Assembly (NCBI RefSeq): GCF_009745975.1
Contig: NZ_WHOL01000098.1
Span: forward strand, 124,001-188,000
Length of the DNA stretch: 64,000 nucleotides
Direction: 5' to 3'
From: Actinokineospora pegani
GTDB lineage: Bacteria > Actinomycetota > Actinomycetes > Mycobacteriales > Pseudonocardiaceae
In this document: piece after piece, positions 55,885-63,038 of the stretch
How the letters are laid out: every line of letters begins with the position of its first letter
Position numbering within the stretch: position 1 is the first letter of the stretch
Made by a program: the position numbers and the translations under genes
The notes under the pieces: model-generated
Databases searched by the model: none
What the model was told of the DNA's origin: nothing
The model's input: only the letters and a program-made list of their open reading frames with translations

Positions 55885-57084
55885 TCAGGCTACCCCGTCC
55901 TCCTTCGCCGCCCGAGCCACCGCCGCGGCGACCTCGGGGGCCACGCGCGGGTCCAGCGCGCTCGGCACGATCTTGTCCGGACCCAGCTCGTCCTCGGCGA
56001 CGGCGGCGATGGCGTCGGCGGCGGCCAGCTTCATCCGCTCGGTGATCCGGCGGGCGCCCGCGTCCAGCGCGCCGCGGAAGATGCCGGGGAAGGCCAGCAC
56101 GTTGTTGATCTGGTTCGGGAAGTCGCTGCGGCCGGTGGCCACGATCGCGGCGTGCTTGCGCGCCACGTCCGGGTGAATCTCCGGGGTGGGGTTGGACAGC
56201 GCGAACACGATGGCGTCGTCGGCCATGGTGGCCACGACCTCCTCCGGCACGGTGCCCGCGGACAGGCCGACGAACACGTCGGCGCCCTTCATGGCCTCGA
56301 CCGGCCCACCGCGCAGGTTGGCCTTGTTGGTCACCTCGGCCATCCGCTCCTTGATCGGGTTGAGCCCGTCGCGGCCGGGGAAGATGATCCCGCGCGAGTC
56401 CAGCAGGGTCACGTCGCCGATGCCCGCGGCCAGCAGGATCTTCGCGCAGGCGATGCCCGCCGCGCCCGCGCCCGCGATGACCACGCGCTGCTCGCCGATG
56501 TCCTTGCCCAGGACCTTGTTGGCGTTGCGCAGCGCGGCCAGCAGCACGATGGCGGTGCCGTGCTGGTCGTCGTGGAAGACCGGGATGTCCAGCGCCTCGA
56601 TCAGCCGCTCCTCGAGCTCGAAGCAGCGCGGGGCGGAGATGTCCTCGAGGTTGACCGCGCCGAACGACGGGCGCAGCCGCACCAGGGTCTCGATGATCTC
56701 GTCGACGTTCGTGGTCTCCAGCACCAGCGGGATGGAGTCCAGGCCGCCGAAGGTCTTGAACAGCGCCGCCTTGCCCTCCATGACCGGCAGCGACGCCGCG
56801 GCGCCGATGTCGCCGAGGCCGAGCACCGCGGTCCCGTCGGACACCACCGCCACCAGCCGCGAGGTCCACGTGTAGCGCTTGGCCAGCGCCTTGTCCGCGG
56901 CGATCGCCAGGCTGACCTTGGCCACACCCGGCGTGTACGCGATGGACAGCGCGCGCGGGTCGGTCAGCGGCTTGGTCACGCTCACCCCGAGCTTGCCGCC
57001 CTCGTGCGCGGTGAAGATCTCCTCATCGCTGATGGGGGTGTCGGTCGGCTCGGTCACGGTGGCCTCTTCATTCACGGCGGTCAT
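55885..57084 (-). CDS. NAD(P)-dependent malic enzyme
   Basis: A 399-residue short-form malic enzyme that decarboxylates L-malate to pyruvate. Conserved parts are the Tyr in [11 protein letters not shown], Lys in [11 protein letters not shown], the metal site in [11 protein letters not shown] and the dinucleotide loop [13 protein letters not shown]. The ATG at 57084 follows AGGAGGG by 7 bp. The longer frame upstream is not protein-like. It stands alone and supplies pyruvate and reducing power when C4 acids are abundant. Confidence 0.95.
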   Translation of the reverse strand: MTAVNEEATVTEPTDTPISDEEIFTAHEGGKLGVSVTKPLTDPRALSIAYTPGVAKVSLAIAADKALAKRYTWTSRLVAVVSDGTAVLGLGDIGAAASLPVMEGKAALFKTFGGLDSIPLVLETTNVDEIIETLVRLRPSFGAVNLEDISAPRCFELEERLIEALDIPVFHDDQHGTAIVLLAALRNANKVLGKDIGEQRVVIAGAGAAGIACAKILLAAGIGDVTLLDSRGIIFPGRDGLNPIKERMAEVTNKANLRGGPVEAMKGADVFVGLSAGTVPEEVVATMADDAIVFALSNPTPEIHPDVARKHAAIVATGRSDFPNQINNVLAFPGIFRGALDAGARRITERMKLAAADAIAAVAEDELGPDKIVPSALDPRVAPEVAAAVARAAKEDGVA

Positions 57085-57475
57085 CTCGGCGTCCCTCCTG
57101 GGTGCGCTGCTCAACGGCGCTGCTGCACGGAGCGCGCCTGGCCGGCGCGGGGGTGTCTCCGGTCCTCGACCCGGTGAGCGGGCCGTCGTCCCGGATGGTT
57201 CGACCGCCGCCCCGGGGTGCGGGGGCGGTGGCCGCGGACGCTGCGGTCGGACCAGTCTGGCAGCAGCGCGGGCGCGGTGTCTGCGGCGGGGGTCACATTG
57301 GTTCGGGCATTTTCCGCAGGTCAGACCAGGTTTCCCAAGACGTCTGTCCGGTTTGTTGATCGCGTGGCATGTCCAGCAGGTGTTTTCGGCACGCGCCCAC
57401 CACAGGGCGGGCACGCCGCGCGCGGGGCGAGGTGAGCGACGTCTCGCGGGGAGCGGGCGATTAAGCTGTCCACCC
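57085..57475. other. Divergent promoter region, no gene seen
   Basis: This 391-bp gap separates the divergent malic enzyme and epimerase genes. No credible frame lies inside. TAAGCT at 57462-57467 is a TANNNT -10 box 8 bp before the epimerase ATG, which lacks a ribosome site, so that mRNA is probably leaderless. The more AT-rich part near 57290-57390 probably holds the malic enzyme promoter. Confidence 0.5.
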
Positions 57476-58087
57476 ATGCAGGCACGAGAGCTCACCGTCC
57501 CCGGCGCCTTCGAGTTCACCCCCCGCACCTTCCCGGACTCGCGGGGCGTGTTCGTCTCCCCGTTCCAGGGCGAGGCGTTCACCAAGGCCGTGGGACACCC
57601 GCTGACGGTGGCGCAGTCCAACCACAGCACGTCCCGCCGGGGCTCGGTCCGCGGCCTGCACTTCGCCGACGTGCCCCCCGGCCAGGCCAAGTACGTCTAC
57701 TGCCCGCAGGGGGCGCTGCTCGACTTCGTCGTCGACATCCGGGTCGGCTCCCCCACCTTCGGCCAGTGGGACTGCGTGCGGCTGGACCCGGTCGACTTCC
57801 GCGGCGTCTACGTGCCCGAGGGCGTCGGCCACGGCTTCGTCGCCCTCGAGGACGACACCGTCATCTCCTACCTGTGCTCCACCGGCTACAACCCGGGCGC
57901 CGAGCACGGCATCGACCCGATGGACCAGGAGCTGGCGCTGCCCTGGGGCCAGGGCGTCGACGGCTTCGAGCCGCTGCTGTCTGAAAAGGACGCCTCAGCC
58001 CCGTCCCTGGCCGAGGCGGCCGCCTCGGGCCTGCTGCCCCGCTACACCGACTGCCTGGCCTGGTACGACAAGCTCAGGTCCGCCTGA
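57476..58087 (+). CDS. dTDP-4-dehydrorhamnose 3,5-epimerase family protein
   Basis: A 203-residue RmlC-like cupin. The catalytic His is in SVRGLHFADVP, substrate residues are in AKYVYCPQGALLDFVVDIR, and the Tyr region and GHGFVALEDD are as in sugar 3,5-epimerases. It would act on dTDP-4-keto-6-deoxyglucose toward dTDP-rhamnose or a related deoxysugar. No rmlA, rmlB or rmlD neighbour is present, so the pathway is not proven. Its 3' end overlaps the convergent sodX gene by 14 bp. Confidence 0.88.
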   Translation: MQARELTVPGAFEFTPRTFPDSRGVFVSPFQGEAFTKAVGHPLTVAQSNHSTSRRGSVRGLHFADVPPGQAKYVYCPQGALLDFVVDIRVGSPTFGQWDCVRLDPVDFRGVYVPEGVGHGFVALEDDTVISYLCSTGYNPGAEHGIDPMDQELALPWGQGVDGFEPLLSEKDASAPSLAEAAASGLLPRYTDCLAWYDKLRSA

Positions 58088-58388
58088 GCCGGGTGCGCCC
58101 CGGGCGCAGCCTGCGGGTGATCACGGCGTGCACCGTGGCGGGCCCGAGCACCCGCGAGTCCGTCGAGACCTCGGCGAAGTCCCCCTCGACGTGCCACCGG
58201 TCCCCCACCGCCCGCACCGCCCGCTTGACCGACAGCTGCCCCGGCCTGCTCTCCCAGCTCACCAGCACGACGTGCCCCACCCGCACCGGCAGCCGCACCG
58301 CCAGCACGAGGTCCCCATCGGCCAGCGTCGGCGCCATCGATGGCCCGCGCACCGTCACCCGCCGCACCGGCGCCCACCCCATCACCAC
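58074..58388 (-). CDS. sodX: Nickel superoxide dismutase maturation protease
   Basis: A 104-residue S24/S26 (signal peptidase-like) protease with the Ser nucleophile in GPSMAPTLADGD and the general-base Lys in LSVKRAVRAVGD. It lacks a membrane anchor and is much shorter than ordinary signal peptidase I. Divergent pairing with sodN identifies it as the protease that removes the SodN leader so that the new N-terminal His can bind nickel. GTG at 58388 (GGAGG 7 bp upstream) is preferred; ATG at 58382 is possible. Confidence 0.9.
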   Translation of the reverse strand: MVMGWAPVRRVTVRGPSMAPTLADGDLVLAVRLPVRVGHVVLVSWESRPGQLSVKRAVRAVGDRWHVEGDFAEVSTDSRVLGPATVHAVITRRLRPGRTRLRRT

Positions 58389-58500
58389 GTCCGCACCTCC
58401 GTTCTGCGGTGATCTTCACCTCGACCTCCACCTGCCCGGACCCCGCCCCCGGAGTAGGGTCGATTTCGTCGGAGCATCCCCGCAATACCCTGGAGGACCA

Positions 58501-58908
58501 ATGCGACTCCTGTCGCGTTTCCGCACCCCGCGCCTGGAGGCGACAGCCCACTGCGACCTGCCGTGCGGCGTGTACGACCCGGCCCAGGCCCGCATCGAGG
58601 CCGAATCCGTGAAGGCCGTCCAGCAGAAGTACCAGGACAACGAGGACCCCGAGTTCCGCACCCGCGCCATCCTCATCGCCGAGCAGCGCAGCGAACTGGT
58701 CAAGCACCACCTCTGGGTCCTGTGGACGGACTACTTCAAGCCCCCGCACTTCGAGAAGTACCCCGACCTGCACGACCTGTTCAACCGCGCCACCAAGGCC
58801 GCGGGCGCCTCCGGCACCAAGGGCTCCATGGACCCCGCCACCGGCCAGGCCCTGCTGGACCTGATCGCCGAGATCGACAAGATCTTCTGGGAGACCAAGA
58901 AGGCCTGA
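58501..58908 (+). CDS. sodN: Nickel superoxide dismutase
   Basis: A 135-residue cytoplasmic Ni-SOD precursor that dismutates superoxide. After a 16-residue leader comes the nickel hook HCDLPCGVY; His17, Cys18 and Cys22 of the precursor become His1, Cys2 and Cys6 after cleavage by SodX. The rest is the four-helix bundle (HHLWVLWTDYFKPPHFEKYP). GGAGGA precedes the ATG, and TAGGGT at 58455-58460 is a plausible -10 box. A strong hairpin terminator follows. Confidence 0.97.
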   Translation: MRLLSRFRTPRLEATAHCDLPCGVYDPAQARIEAESVKAVQQKYQDNEDPEFRTRAILIAEQRSELVKHHLWVLWTDYFKPPHFEKYPDLHDLFNRATKAAGASGTKGSMDPATGQALLDLIAEIDKIFWETKKA

Positions 58909-58923
58909 CGCCACGGCGTTGAC

Positions 58924-58968
58924 AGCGGCGCTGACCAGCGGGTTCACCACCCGTTGGTCAGCGCCGCT
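58924..58968. terminator. Long hairpin terminator after sodN
   Basis: AGCGGCGCTGACCA (58924-58937) pairs with TGGTCAGCGCCGCT (58955-58968). The stem extends inward by GCGGG/CCCGT with one G-U pair, leaving loop TTCACCA. It lies between convergent sodN and the hotdog-protein gene. Confidence 0.85.
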
Positions 58969-59007
58969 CGTCGTCGCCGGAGTTGTCCGACCGCGTCGGT
59001 GGATGAC

Positions 59008-59490
59008 CTAAGTGGTCGGTGAGACGCGGATCGTGATGGTGGCGGTGGCGACCTCCTTGTCCGCGCGGTCGCGGACGGAGACCGCGACGGCGTGGTCGAA
59101 GGGGGTTGGGCCGAAGTCGGGGACGGCGGCGGTGGCCACGGCGGTGAGGCTGGTGGTGGCCTTGGCCGTGTAGGCGACTGTCATGCCCGCTGGGATCCAG
59201 CGGTGCGTGGTGGGCACGGTGGCCTCGGCGAGCATGCCCATGGCGATCTCGGCCATGTTGCACACGGCGATGGCGTGGAAGGTGCCGATGTGGTTGTGCA
59301 CGCCCCACCACTTGGGGGCGCGCACGCGGGCGAGGCCGGGGCGCATCTCCTCGACGGTCGGCAGGACGGTGCCGAAGTACGGGACGCGCAGGACCGCGGC
59401 GGCGGAGAAGAGACGGGGGCCCAGGGGGAGCTTCGACACCCGCTGCCAGGCGCGGTAGGTCAGGGTGGCGGCGGGCGTGGTCTGGGGCAC
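59008..59490 (-). CDS. DUF4442 hotdog-fold protein
   Basis: A protein of about 160 residues of the DUF4442 hotdog family, related to thioesterases. Segments NHIGTFHAIAVCNMAEIAMG and HRWIPAGMTVAYTAKA are characteristic. GTG 59490 is preferred over the in-frame start at 59541 because the family begins near LTYRAWQRVS. It probably binds or hydrolyses an acyl thioester, but neither substrate nor activity is known. It is divergent from the phosphatase gene. Confidence 0.8.
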   Translation of the reverse strand: MPQTTPAATLTYRAWQRVSKLPLGPRLFSAAAVLRVPYFGTVLPTVEEMRPGLARVRAPKWWGVHNHIGTFHAIAVCNMAEIAMGMLAEATVPTTHRWIPAGMTVAYTAKATTSLTAVATAAVPDFGPTPFDHAVAVSVRDRADKEVATATITIRVSPTT

Positions 59491-59561
59491 AGGGGTGAAG
59501 TTACTCGCGGGTAAGGGCAGTGCGCAAGCAATCGCGGGCACCGCAACTAGGCTCGAGGACC

Positions 59562-60143
59562 ATGAGCGACACCACCGTCTACCTGCTGCGCCACGGCCAG
59601 ACCGAGTGGTCGGAGTCGGGGCAGCACACCGGGCGCACCGACATCCCCCTGACCGAGGCGGGCGAGGCCCGCGCGCGCAAGGCGGGCGAGGTGCTGCGGG
59701 GTCTTCTCGGCGACTCCCCCGTCCACGTCATCTCCAGTCCGCGGCAGCGGGCGGGGCGGACCGCGGAGTTGGCGGGGCTGACCGTCGACGAGACGACCGA
59801 GGACCTCGGGGAGTGGGATTACGGGGACTACGAGGGGCTCACGACGCCGGAGATCCGGGAGACGGTGGCGGGGTGGACGGTGTGGTCGCACCCGTGTCCC
59901 GGTGGGGAGACCGCGGACCAGGTGACCGAGCGGGCGCGGCGCGTCCTCGCCAAGGCGCGGCGGGCGGGGACCGACGTGGTCCTGGTGGGGCACGGGCACT
60001 TCAGCCGCGTCCTGACCGCCGTGTGGCTGGGGCAGCCCGCCGCCCGCGGTGTCCACTTCGCACTCGACCCGGGCGGTGTCGTCGTCCTCGGCGACGAGCG
60101 GGGCGAACCGCAGGTCAAGCGGCTCAACGTGATCGTGGACTAG
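59562..60143 (+). CDS. Histidine phosphatase family protein
   Basis: A 193-residue phosphatase of the phosphoglycerate mutase-like superfamily. The phosphohistidine motif RHGQTEW is at residues 10-16, and the second catalytic His is in LVGHGHFSRVL. GEWDYGDYEG is a family segment. The short form fits acid phosphatases or broad sugar-phosphate phosphatases rather than true mutases. It may form an operon with the acetyltransferase gene 10 bp downstream. Confidence 0.9.
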   Translation: MSDTTVYLLRHGQTEWSESGQHTGRTDIPLTEAGEARARKAGEVLRGLLGDSPVHVISSPRQRAGRTAELAGLTVDETTEDLGEWDYGDYEGLTTPEIRETVAGWTVWSHPCPGGETADQVTERARRVLAKARRAGTDVVLVGHGHFSRVLTAVWLGQPAARGVHFALDPGGVVVLGDERGEPQVKRLNVIVD

Positions 60144-60153
60144 GAGGGGACCG

Positions 60154-60648
60154 ATGACCGACACGAGAGTTCGGCGCGCACGGGAGTCTGATGTGGACTC
60201 CATGGTCGGACTGGTCTACGAGTTGGCCGAGTACGAGAAGGCCGTGCACGAGTGCCACCTGACCGCCGAGCAGTTGCGGGCCGCCCTGTTCGGCGACCGG
60301 CCCGCCCTGTTCGGCCACGTCGCCGAGGTCGGTGGGGAGGTGGTGGGGTGCGCGCTGTGGTTCTTGAACTTCTCCACCTGGCGCGGGGTGCACGGGATCT
60401 ACCTGGAGGACCTCTACGTCCAGCCCGCCCAGCGGGGCCAGGGGCTCGGCAAGGCGCTGTTGACGGCGTTGGCCCAGGAGTGCGTGGCGCGCGGCTACCA
60501 GCGGTTGGAGTGGACGGTGCTCGACTGGAACGAGCCCGCGATCGGCTTCTACCGCTCGATCGGCGCCCTGCCGATGGACGAGTGGACCGTGCGGCGCCTC
60601 ACCGACGGCGCTCTGGCCGCCCTCGCCGAGGACGGCCAGAGCGGGTGA
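60154..60648 (+). CDS. GNAT acetyltransferase, spermidine/spermine N1-acetyltransferase-like
   Basis: A 164-residue GNAT enzyme. The acetyl-CoA loop is RGQGLGKAL, and the segment ALWFLNFSTWRGVHGIYLEDLYV with the later WNEPAIGFYRSIGA closely follows eukaryotic-type SSAT (diamine/polyamine acetyltransferase) proteins. Acetylation of a polyamine or of a similar amine or thialysine is likely. It starts 10 bp after the phosphatase gene. A BpsA-like polyamine gene lies about 8 kb away. Confidence 0.87.
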   Translation: MTDTRVRRARESDVDSMVGLVYELAEYEKAVHECHLTAEQLRAALFGDRPALFGHVAEVGGEVVGCALWFLNFSTWRGVHGIYLEDLYVQPAQRGQGLGKALLTALAQECVARGYQRLEWTVLDWNEPAIGFYRSIGALPMDEWTVRRLTDGALAALAEDGQSG

Positions 60649-60727
60649 TCAGGCCGCGCGGCCTCGGTGAGCAGCCACGACCGGCGGTCAATCCCGGACT
60701 GCCTCGCGGTCCGCCAGTCGAGACGCC

Positions 60728-61129
60728 TCACTCCTGGGCGTCGCCCTGCGCCCAGCGGGTGGTGCTCGAGCGGAACAGCAGCACCAGTGCGACCAGGCAG
60801 ACAACCGCGACCGGGGCGCCGATCTCGGGCCTGCTCGAGGGGCCGATGGCGTACCAGGCCGCGCCCAGCAGCAGCACCTGCACCACGATCGAGGGGCCGC
60901 GCGACCAGGTCTTCCCGAGGATCAAGCCGACCCCGCAGGCCAGCACGCCCGCGGTGACCACGATGAAGTACACGACCTCGCCCAGCACCGCCCGGGTGCT
61001 CTGCGGGGAGCCGCCCGCGATCGCCTGGACGACCAGGGCCACCGTGAAGACCAGCGCCACGAGGCCCTGCAGCGAGATCAACACCCCCGCGCCGAGCACG
61101 GTCCGGGGGGTGTCGGCGGTGAGTCGCAC
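60728..61129 (-). CDS. Four-helix integral membrane protein
   Basis: A 133-residue protein with four hydrophobic segments (GVLISLQGLVALVFTVALVV; VVYFIVVTAGVLACGVGLI; IVVQVLLLGAAWYAIG; APVAVVCLVALVLLF). GTG 61129 with AGAGG upstream is preferred over the longer frame from 61219, whose extra residues are not hydrophobic or conserved-looking. Such small membrane proteins are common beside the whiB1 region in actinomycetes; function is unknown. Confidence 0.75.
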   Translation of the reverse strand: MRLTADTPRTVLGAGVLISLQGLVALVFTVALVVQAIAGGSPQSTRAVLGEVVYFIVVTAGVLACGVGLILGKTWSRGPSIVVQVLLLGAAWYAIGPSSRPEIGAPVAVVCLVALVLLFRSSTTRWAQGDAQE

Positions 61130-61451
61130 GGTTGCCTCTAAACGGTCGGGGGCGGGCTTGTCACCCGCGCACGATTTGATGTCGATGACGGTGCGTGTAC
61201 ACCGCCGATCGTATGCCACTCGTACGGCCGGTCGTGCTGAGCGGACCGAGCAGGCAAGATCTTGGGTGCAACGCCTCGCGGGTCGATGAGCAGACGGTCG
61301 TCTGGGTGCACTCGTCGGATCGGGAGGCCGCTACAGCGGAGGGAGCGGCGGCTCGGCAGGTACCGAACCCGGTCACGGGCAGCGACGGCCCCGCGGACCG
61401 GTTCACCCGGTGGCGGGTGGACCCGGTCAGACGCTGGCTTACCCTGCGGTA
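61130..61451. other. Divergent region before the lipid kinase gene, no gene seen
   Basis: This 322-bp gap holds no gene that I can support; frames through it lack a start with a ribosome site and have shadow-like composition. TACCCT (61440-61445) is a TANNNT box 6 bp before the lipid kinase ATG, which suggests a leaderless transcript. Confidence 0.45.
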
Positions 61452-62384
61452 ATGCGCGCAGTGCTCGTGGTGAACCCGAAGGCGACCGCCACCACCCCCG
61501 GTGGTCGCGACGTGCTGGCGCACGCGCTGGCCAGCGCGGTGAAGCTCGACGTGGTCGAGACCGACTACCGGGGCCACGCGCAGGCCGCCGCGGCCCAGGC
61601 CGCGGTCGACGGCGCGGACCTGGTGGTCGCGCACGGTGGCGACGGCACGGTCAACGAGGTCGTCAACGGCTTGCTGGCGCACGGTCCGCGGCCGGACCTG
61701 CCCGCGCTCGGGGTCGTCCCCGGCGGGTCGGCCAACGTCTTCGCCCGCGCGCTCGGCCTGCCGCGCAACCCGGTGGAGGCCACGCACGTGCTGCTGCGCG
61801 CCATCGCCAGGAACCGGACGCGCCGGGTCGGGCTCGGCCGGGTCGAGACCAGCTCGGGCGCGACGCCGAGGTGGTTCACCTTCAACGCGGGCGTGGGCTG
61901 GGACGCCGACGTGGTCGAACGGGTGGCCCGCAAGCGCGGCAAGAAGGCGACGACGTCGCTGTACGCGCGGTCGGCGCTGGCCAGGTACGTCCGCCCGGGC
62001 AGGCCGCGGCCCGAGCTGGCGCTGCACCTGCCCGGCGAGTCCCCGATCGAGGGGCTGCGGCTGGCGTTCGTGTCGAACACCGACCCGTGGACCTACCTCA
62101 ACGCCCGCCCGATCCACCTCAACCCCGGCTGCACGTTCGAGGGCGGCCTCGGCCTGTTCGCGCTGCGGTCGATGTCGGTGCCCACCGTGCTCGGCGCGTT
62201 CCAGCGGGCCATGAGCGAGAAGGACCGCCAGCACGGGCGCAGGCTGGTGCGCCGCGACGACATCCCGGGCCTGGTGGTGACGGCCAAGGAGCCGGTGCGC
62301 GTGCAGTGCGACGGGGACCTGCTCGGCGAGTGCACGCGGGTGGGGTTCACCTCGGTCGCGGACGCGCTGGCGGTCGTCGTTTAG
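61452..62384 (+). CDS. Diacylglycerol/lipid kinase family protein
   Basis: A 310-residue protein of the DagK/YegS family that phosphorylates a lipid alcohol with ATP. The nucleotide motif AHGGDGTVNEVVNGL starts near residue 60, the second motif is GVVPGGSANVFARALG, and the C-terminal half is the beta-sandwich domain (CDGDLLGE near the end). ATG 61452 fits the family start RAVLVVNPKA. It lies upstream of whiB1, as a similar gene does in mycobacteria. Confidence 0.92.
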   Translation: MRAVLVVNPKATATTPGGRDVLAHALASAVKLDVVETDYRGHAQAAAAQAAVDGADLVVAHGGDGTVNEVVNGLLAHGPRPDLPALGVVPGGSANVFARALGLPRNPVEATHVLLRAIARNRTRRVGLGRVETSSGATPRWFTFNAGVGWDADVVERVARKRGKKATTSLYARSALARYVRPGRPRPELALHLPGESPIEGLRLAFVSNTDPWTYLNARPIHLNPGCTFEGGLGLFALRSMSVPTVLGAFQRAMSEKDRQHGRRLVRRDDIPGLVVTAKEPVRVQCDGDLLGECTRVGFTSVADALAVVV

Positions 62385-62532
62385 CCGCGCGGAGGACGGG
62401 GTAAGTCCCCAACTGCGGAACAACCGAACACACTCGACCGTTTGATACCCCGTCCGGGGTGCCCGGTCGCGTTACGCCCGTGATCAAATCGTTGCTCACG
62501 GTCGCCCCAAGCCGCTGACGTGGATCTTTCGG

Positions 62533-62546
62533 GTGAGTTCACTCAC
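62533..62546. promoter_or_regulatory. CRP-type site 1 upstream of whiB1
   Basis: GTGAGTTCACTCAC matches GTGA-N6-TCAC exactly, and the flanks extend the dyad to GGTGAGT-TC-ACTCACC. Its centre is about 24 bp upstream of TTGACA (62564-62569), which puts it near -60 of the expected transcript, a class I activator position. Confidence 0.7.
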
Positions 62547-62581
62547 CGGGCTCGGAAGAGCACTTGACATCCGCCGAGTTC

Positions 62582-62595
62582 GTGAAAGCATTCAC
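62582..62595. promoter_or_regulatory. CRP-type site 2 over the whiB1 promoter
   Basis: GTGAAAGCATTCAC is a second exact GTGA-N6-TCAC, 49 bp downstream of the first by centre. It covers the region where the -10 element belonging to TTGACA (62564-62569) should lie, so occupancy would be expected to repress. Confidence 0.65.
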
Positions 62596-62665
62596 AAGCA
62601 CCCCGACGACCGGATGACGACTACAGGCACGCCATAGCGCGCCTATGAGCGAGGAGCACGTAGAA

Positions 62666-62920
62666 ATGGACTGGCGCCACCGCGCGGCCTGCCGTGACGA
62701 GGACCCTGAACTGTTCTTCCCCGTGGGGACGAGCGGTCCTGCGGTTCTGCAGGTCGCTGAGGCGAAGGCCGTTTGCCACCGTTGCCCCGTCGCCTCCGCC
62801 TGCCTGTCTTGGGCGCTTGAGAGCGGCCAGGACGCTGGCGTTTGGGGCGGGATGAGCGAGGACGAGCGTCGTGCGCTGAAGCGCCGCAACGCTCGGACCC
62901 GGGCACGCAGCAACGCCTGA
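62666..62920 (+). CDS. whiB1: WhiB1 iron-sulfur transcription factor
   Basis: An 84-residue WhiB-like protein, the same length as Mycobacterium tuberculosis WhiB1. Cluster ligands Cys9, Cys37, Cys40 and Cys46 are present, followed by GVWGG and the basic tail KRRNARTRARS. It binds a [4Fe-4S] cluster that reacts with nitric oxide, pairs with the main sigma factor and is essential in mycobacteria. ATG 62666 (GAGGAG 9 bp upstream) is used; an ATG 21 bp earlier is less likely. Two CRP-type boxes precede it and a terminator follows. Confidence 0.96.
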   Translation: MDWRHRAACRDEDPELFFPVGTSGPAVLQVAEAKAVCHRCPVASACLSWALESGQDAGVWGGMSEDERRALKRRNARTRARSNA

Positions 62921-62941
62921 AAAGCCTCTGAACCAAAACGC

Positions 62942-62989
62942 CGAGAAGGCTGGTTGTCGGTTGCCGACAACCAGCCTTCTCGTCTTTTT
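62942..62989 (+). terminator. Perfect 19-bp hairpin with T run after whiB1
   Basis: CGAGAAGGCTGGTTGTCGG (62942-62960) pairs with CCGACAACCAGCCTTCTCG (62964-62982) around TTG, followed by TCTTTTT. This is a classical intrinsic terminator 21 bp after the whiB1 stop, and it may serve the convergent pdtaS gene as well. Confidence 0.92.
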
Positions 62990-63038
62990 CGGACATTGTT
63001 CTCCCCGATAACGCGCAGATCACCACGGGCGCGGGAGT

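Noticed and set aside
57476-58087. Deoxysugar or secondary metabolite cluster
   Set aside because: The RmlC-like gene stands alone, with no glycosyltransferase, rmlABD or PKS/NRPS gene nearby.
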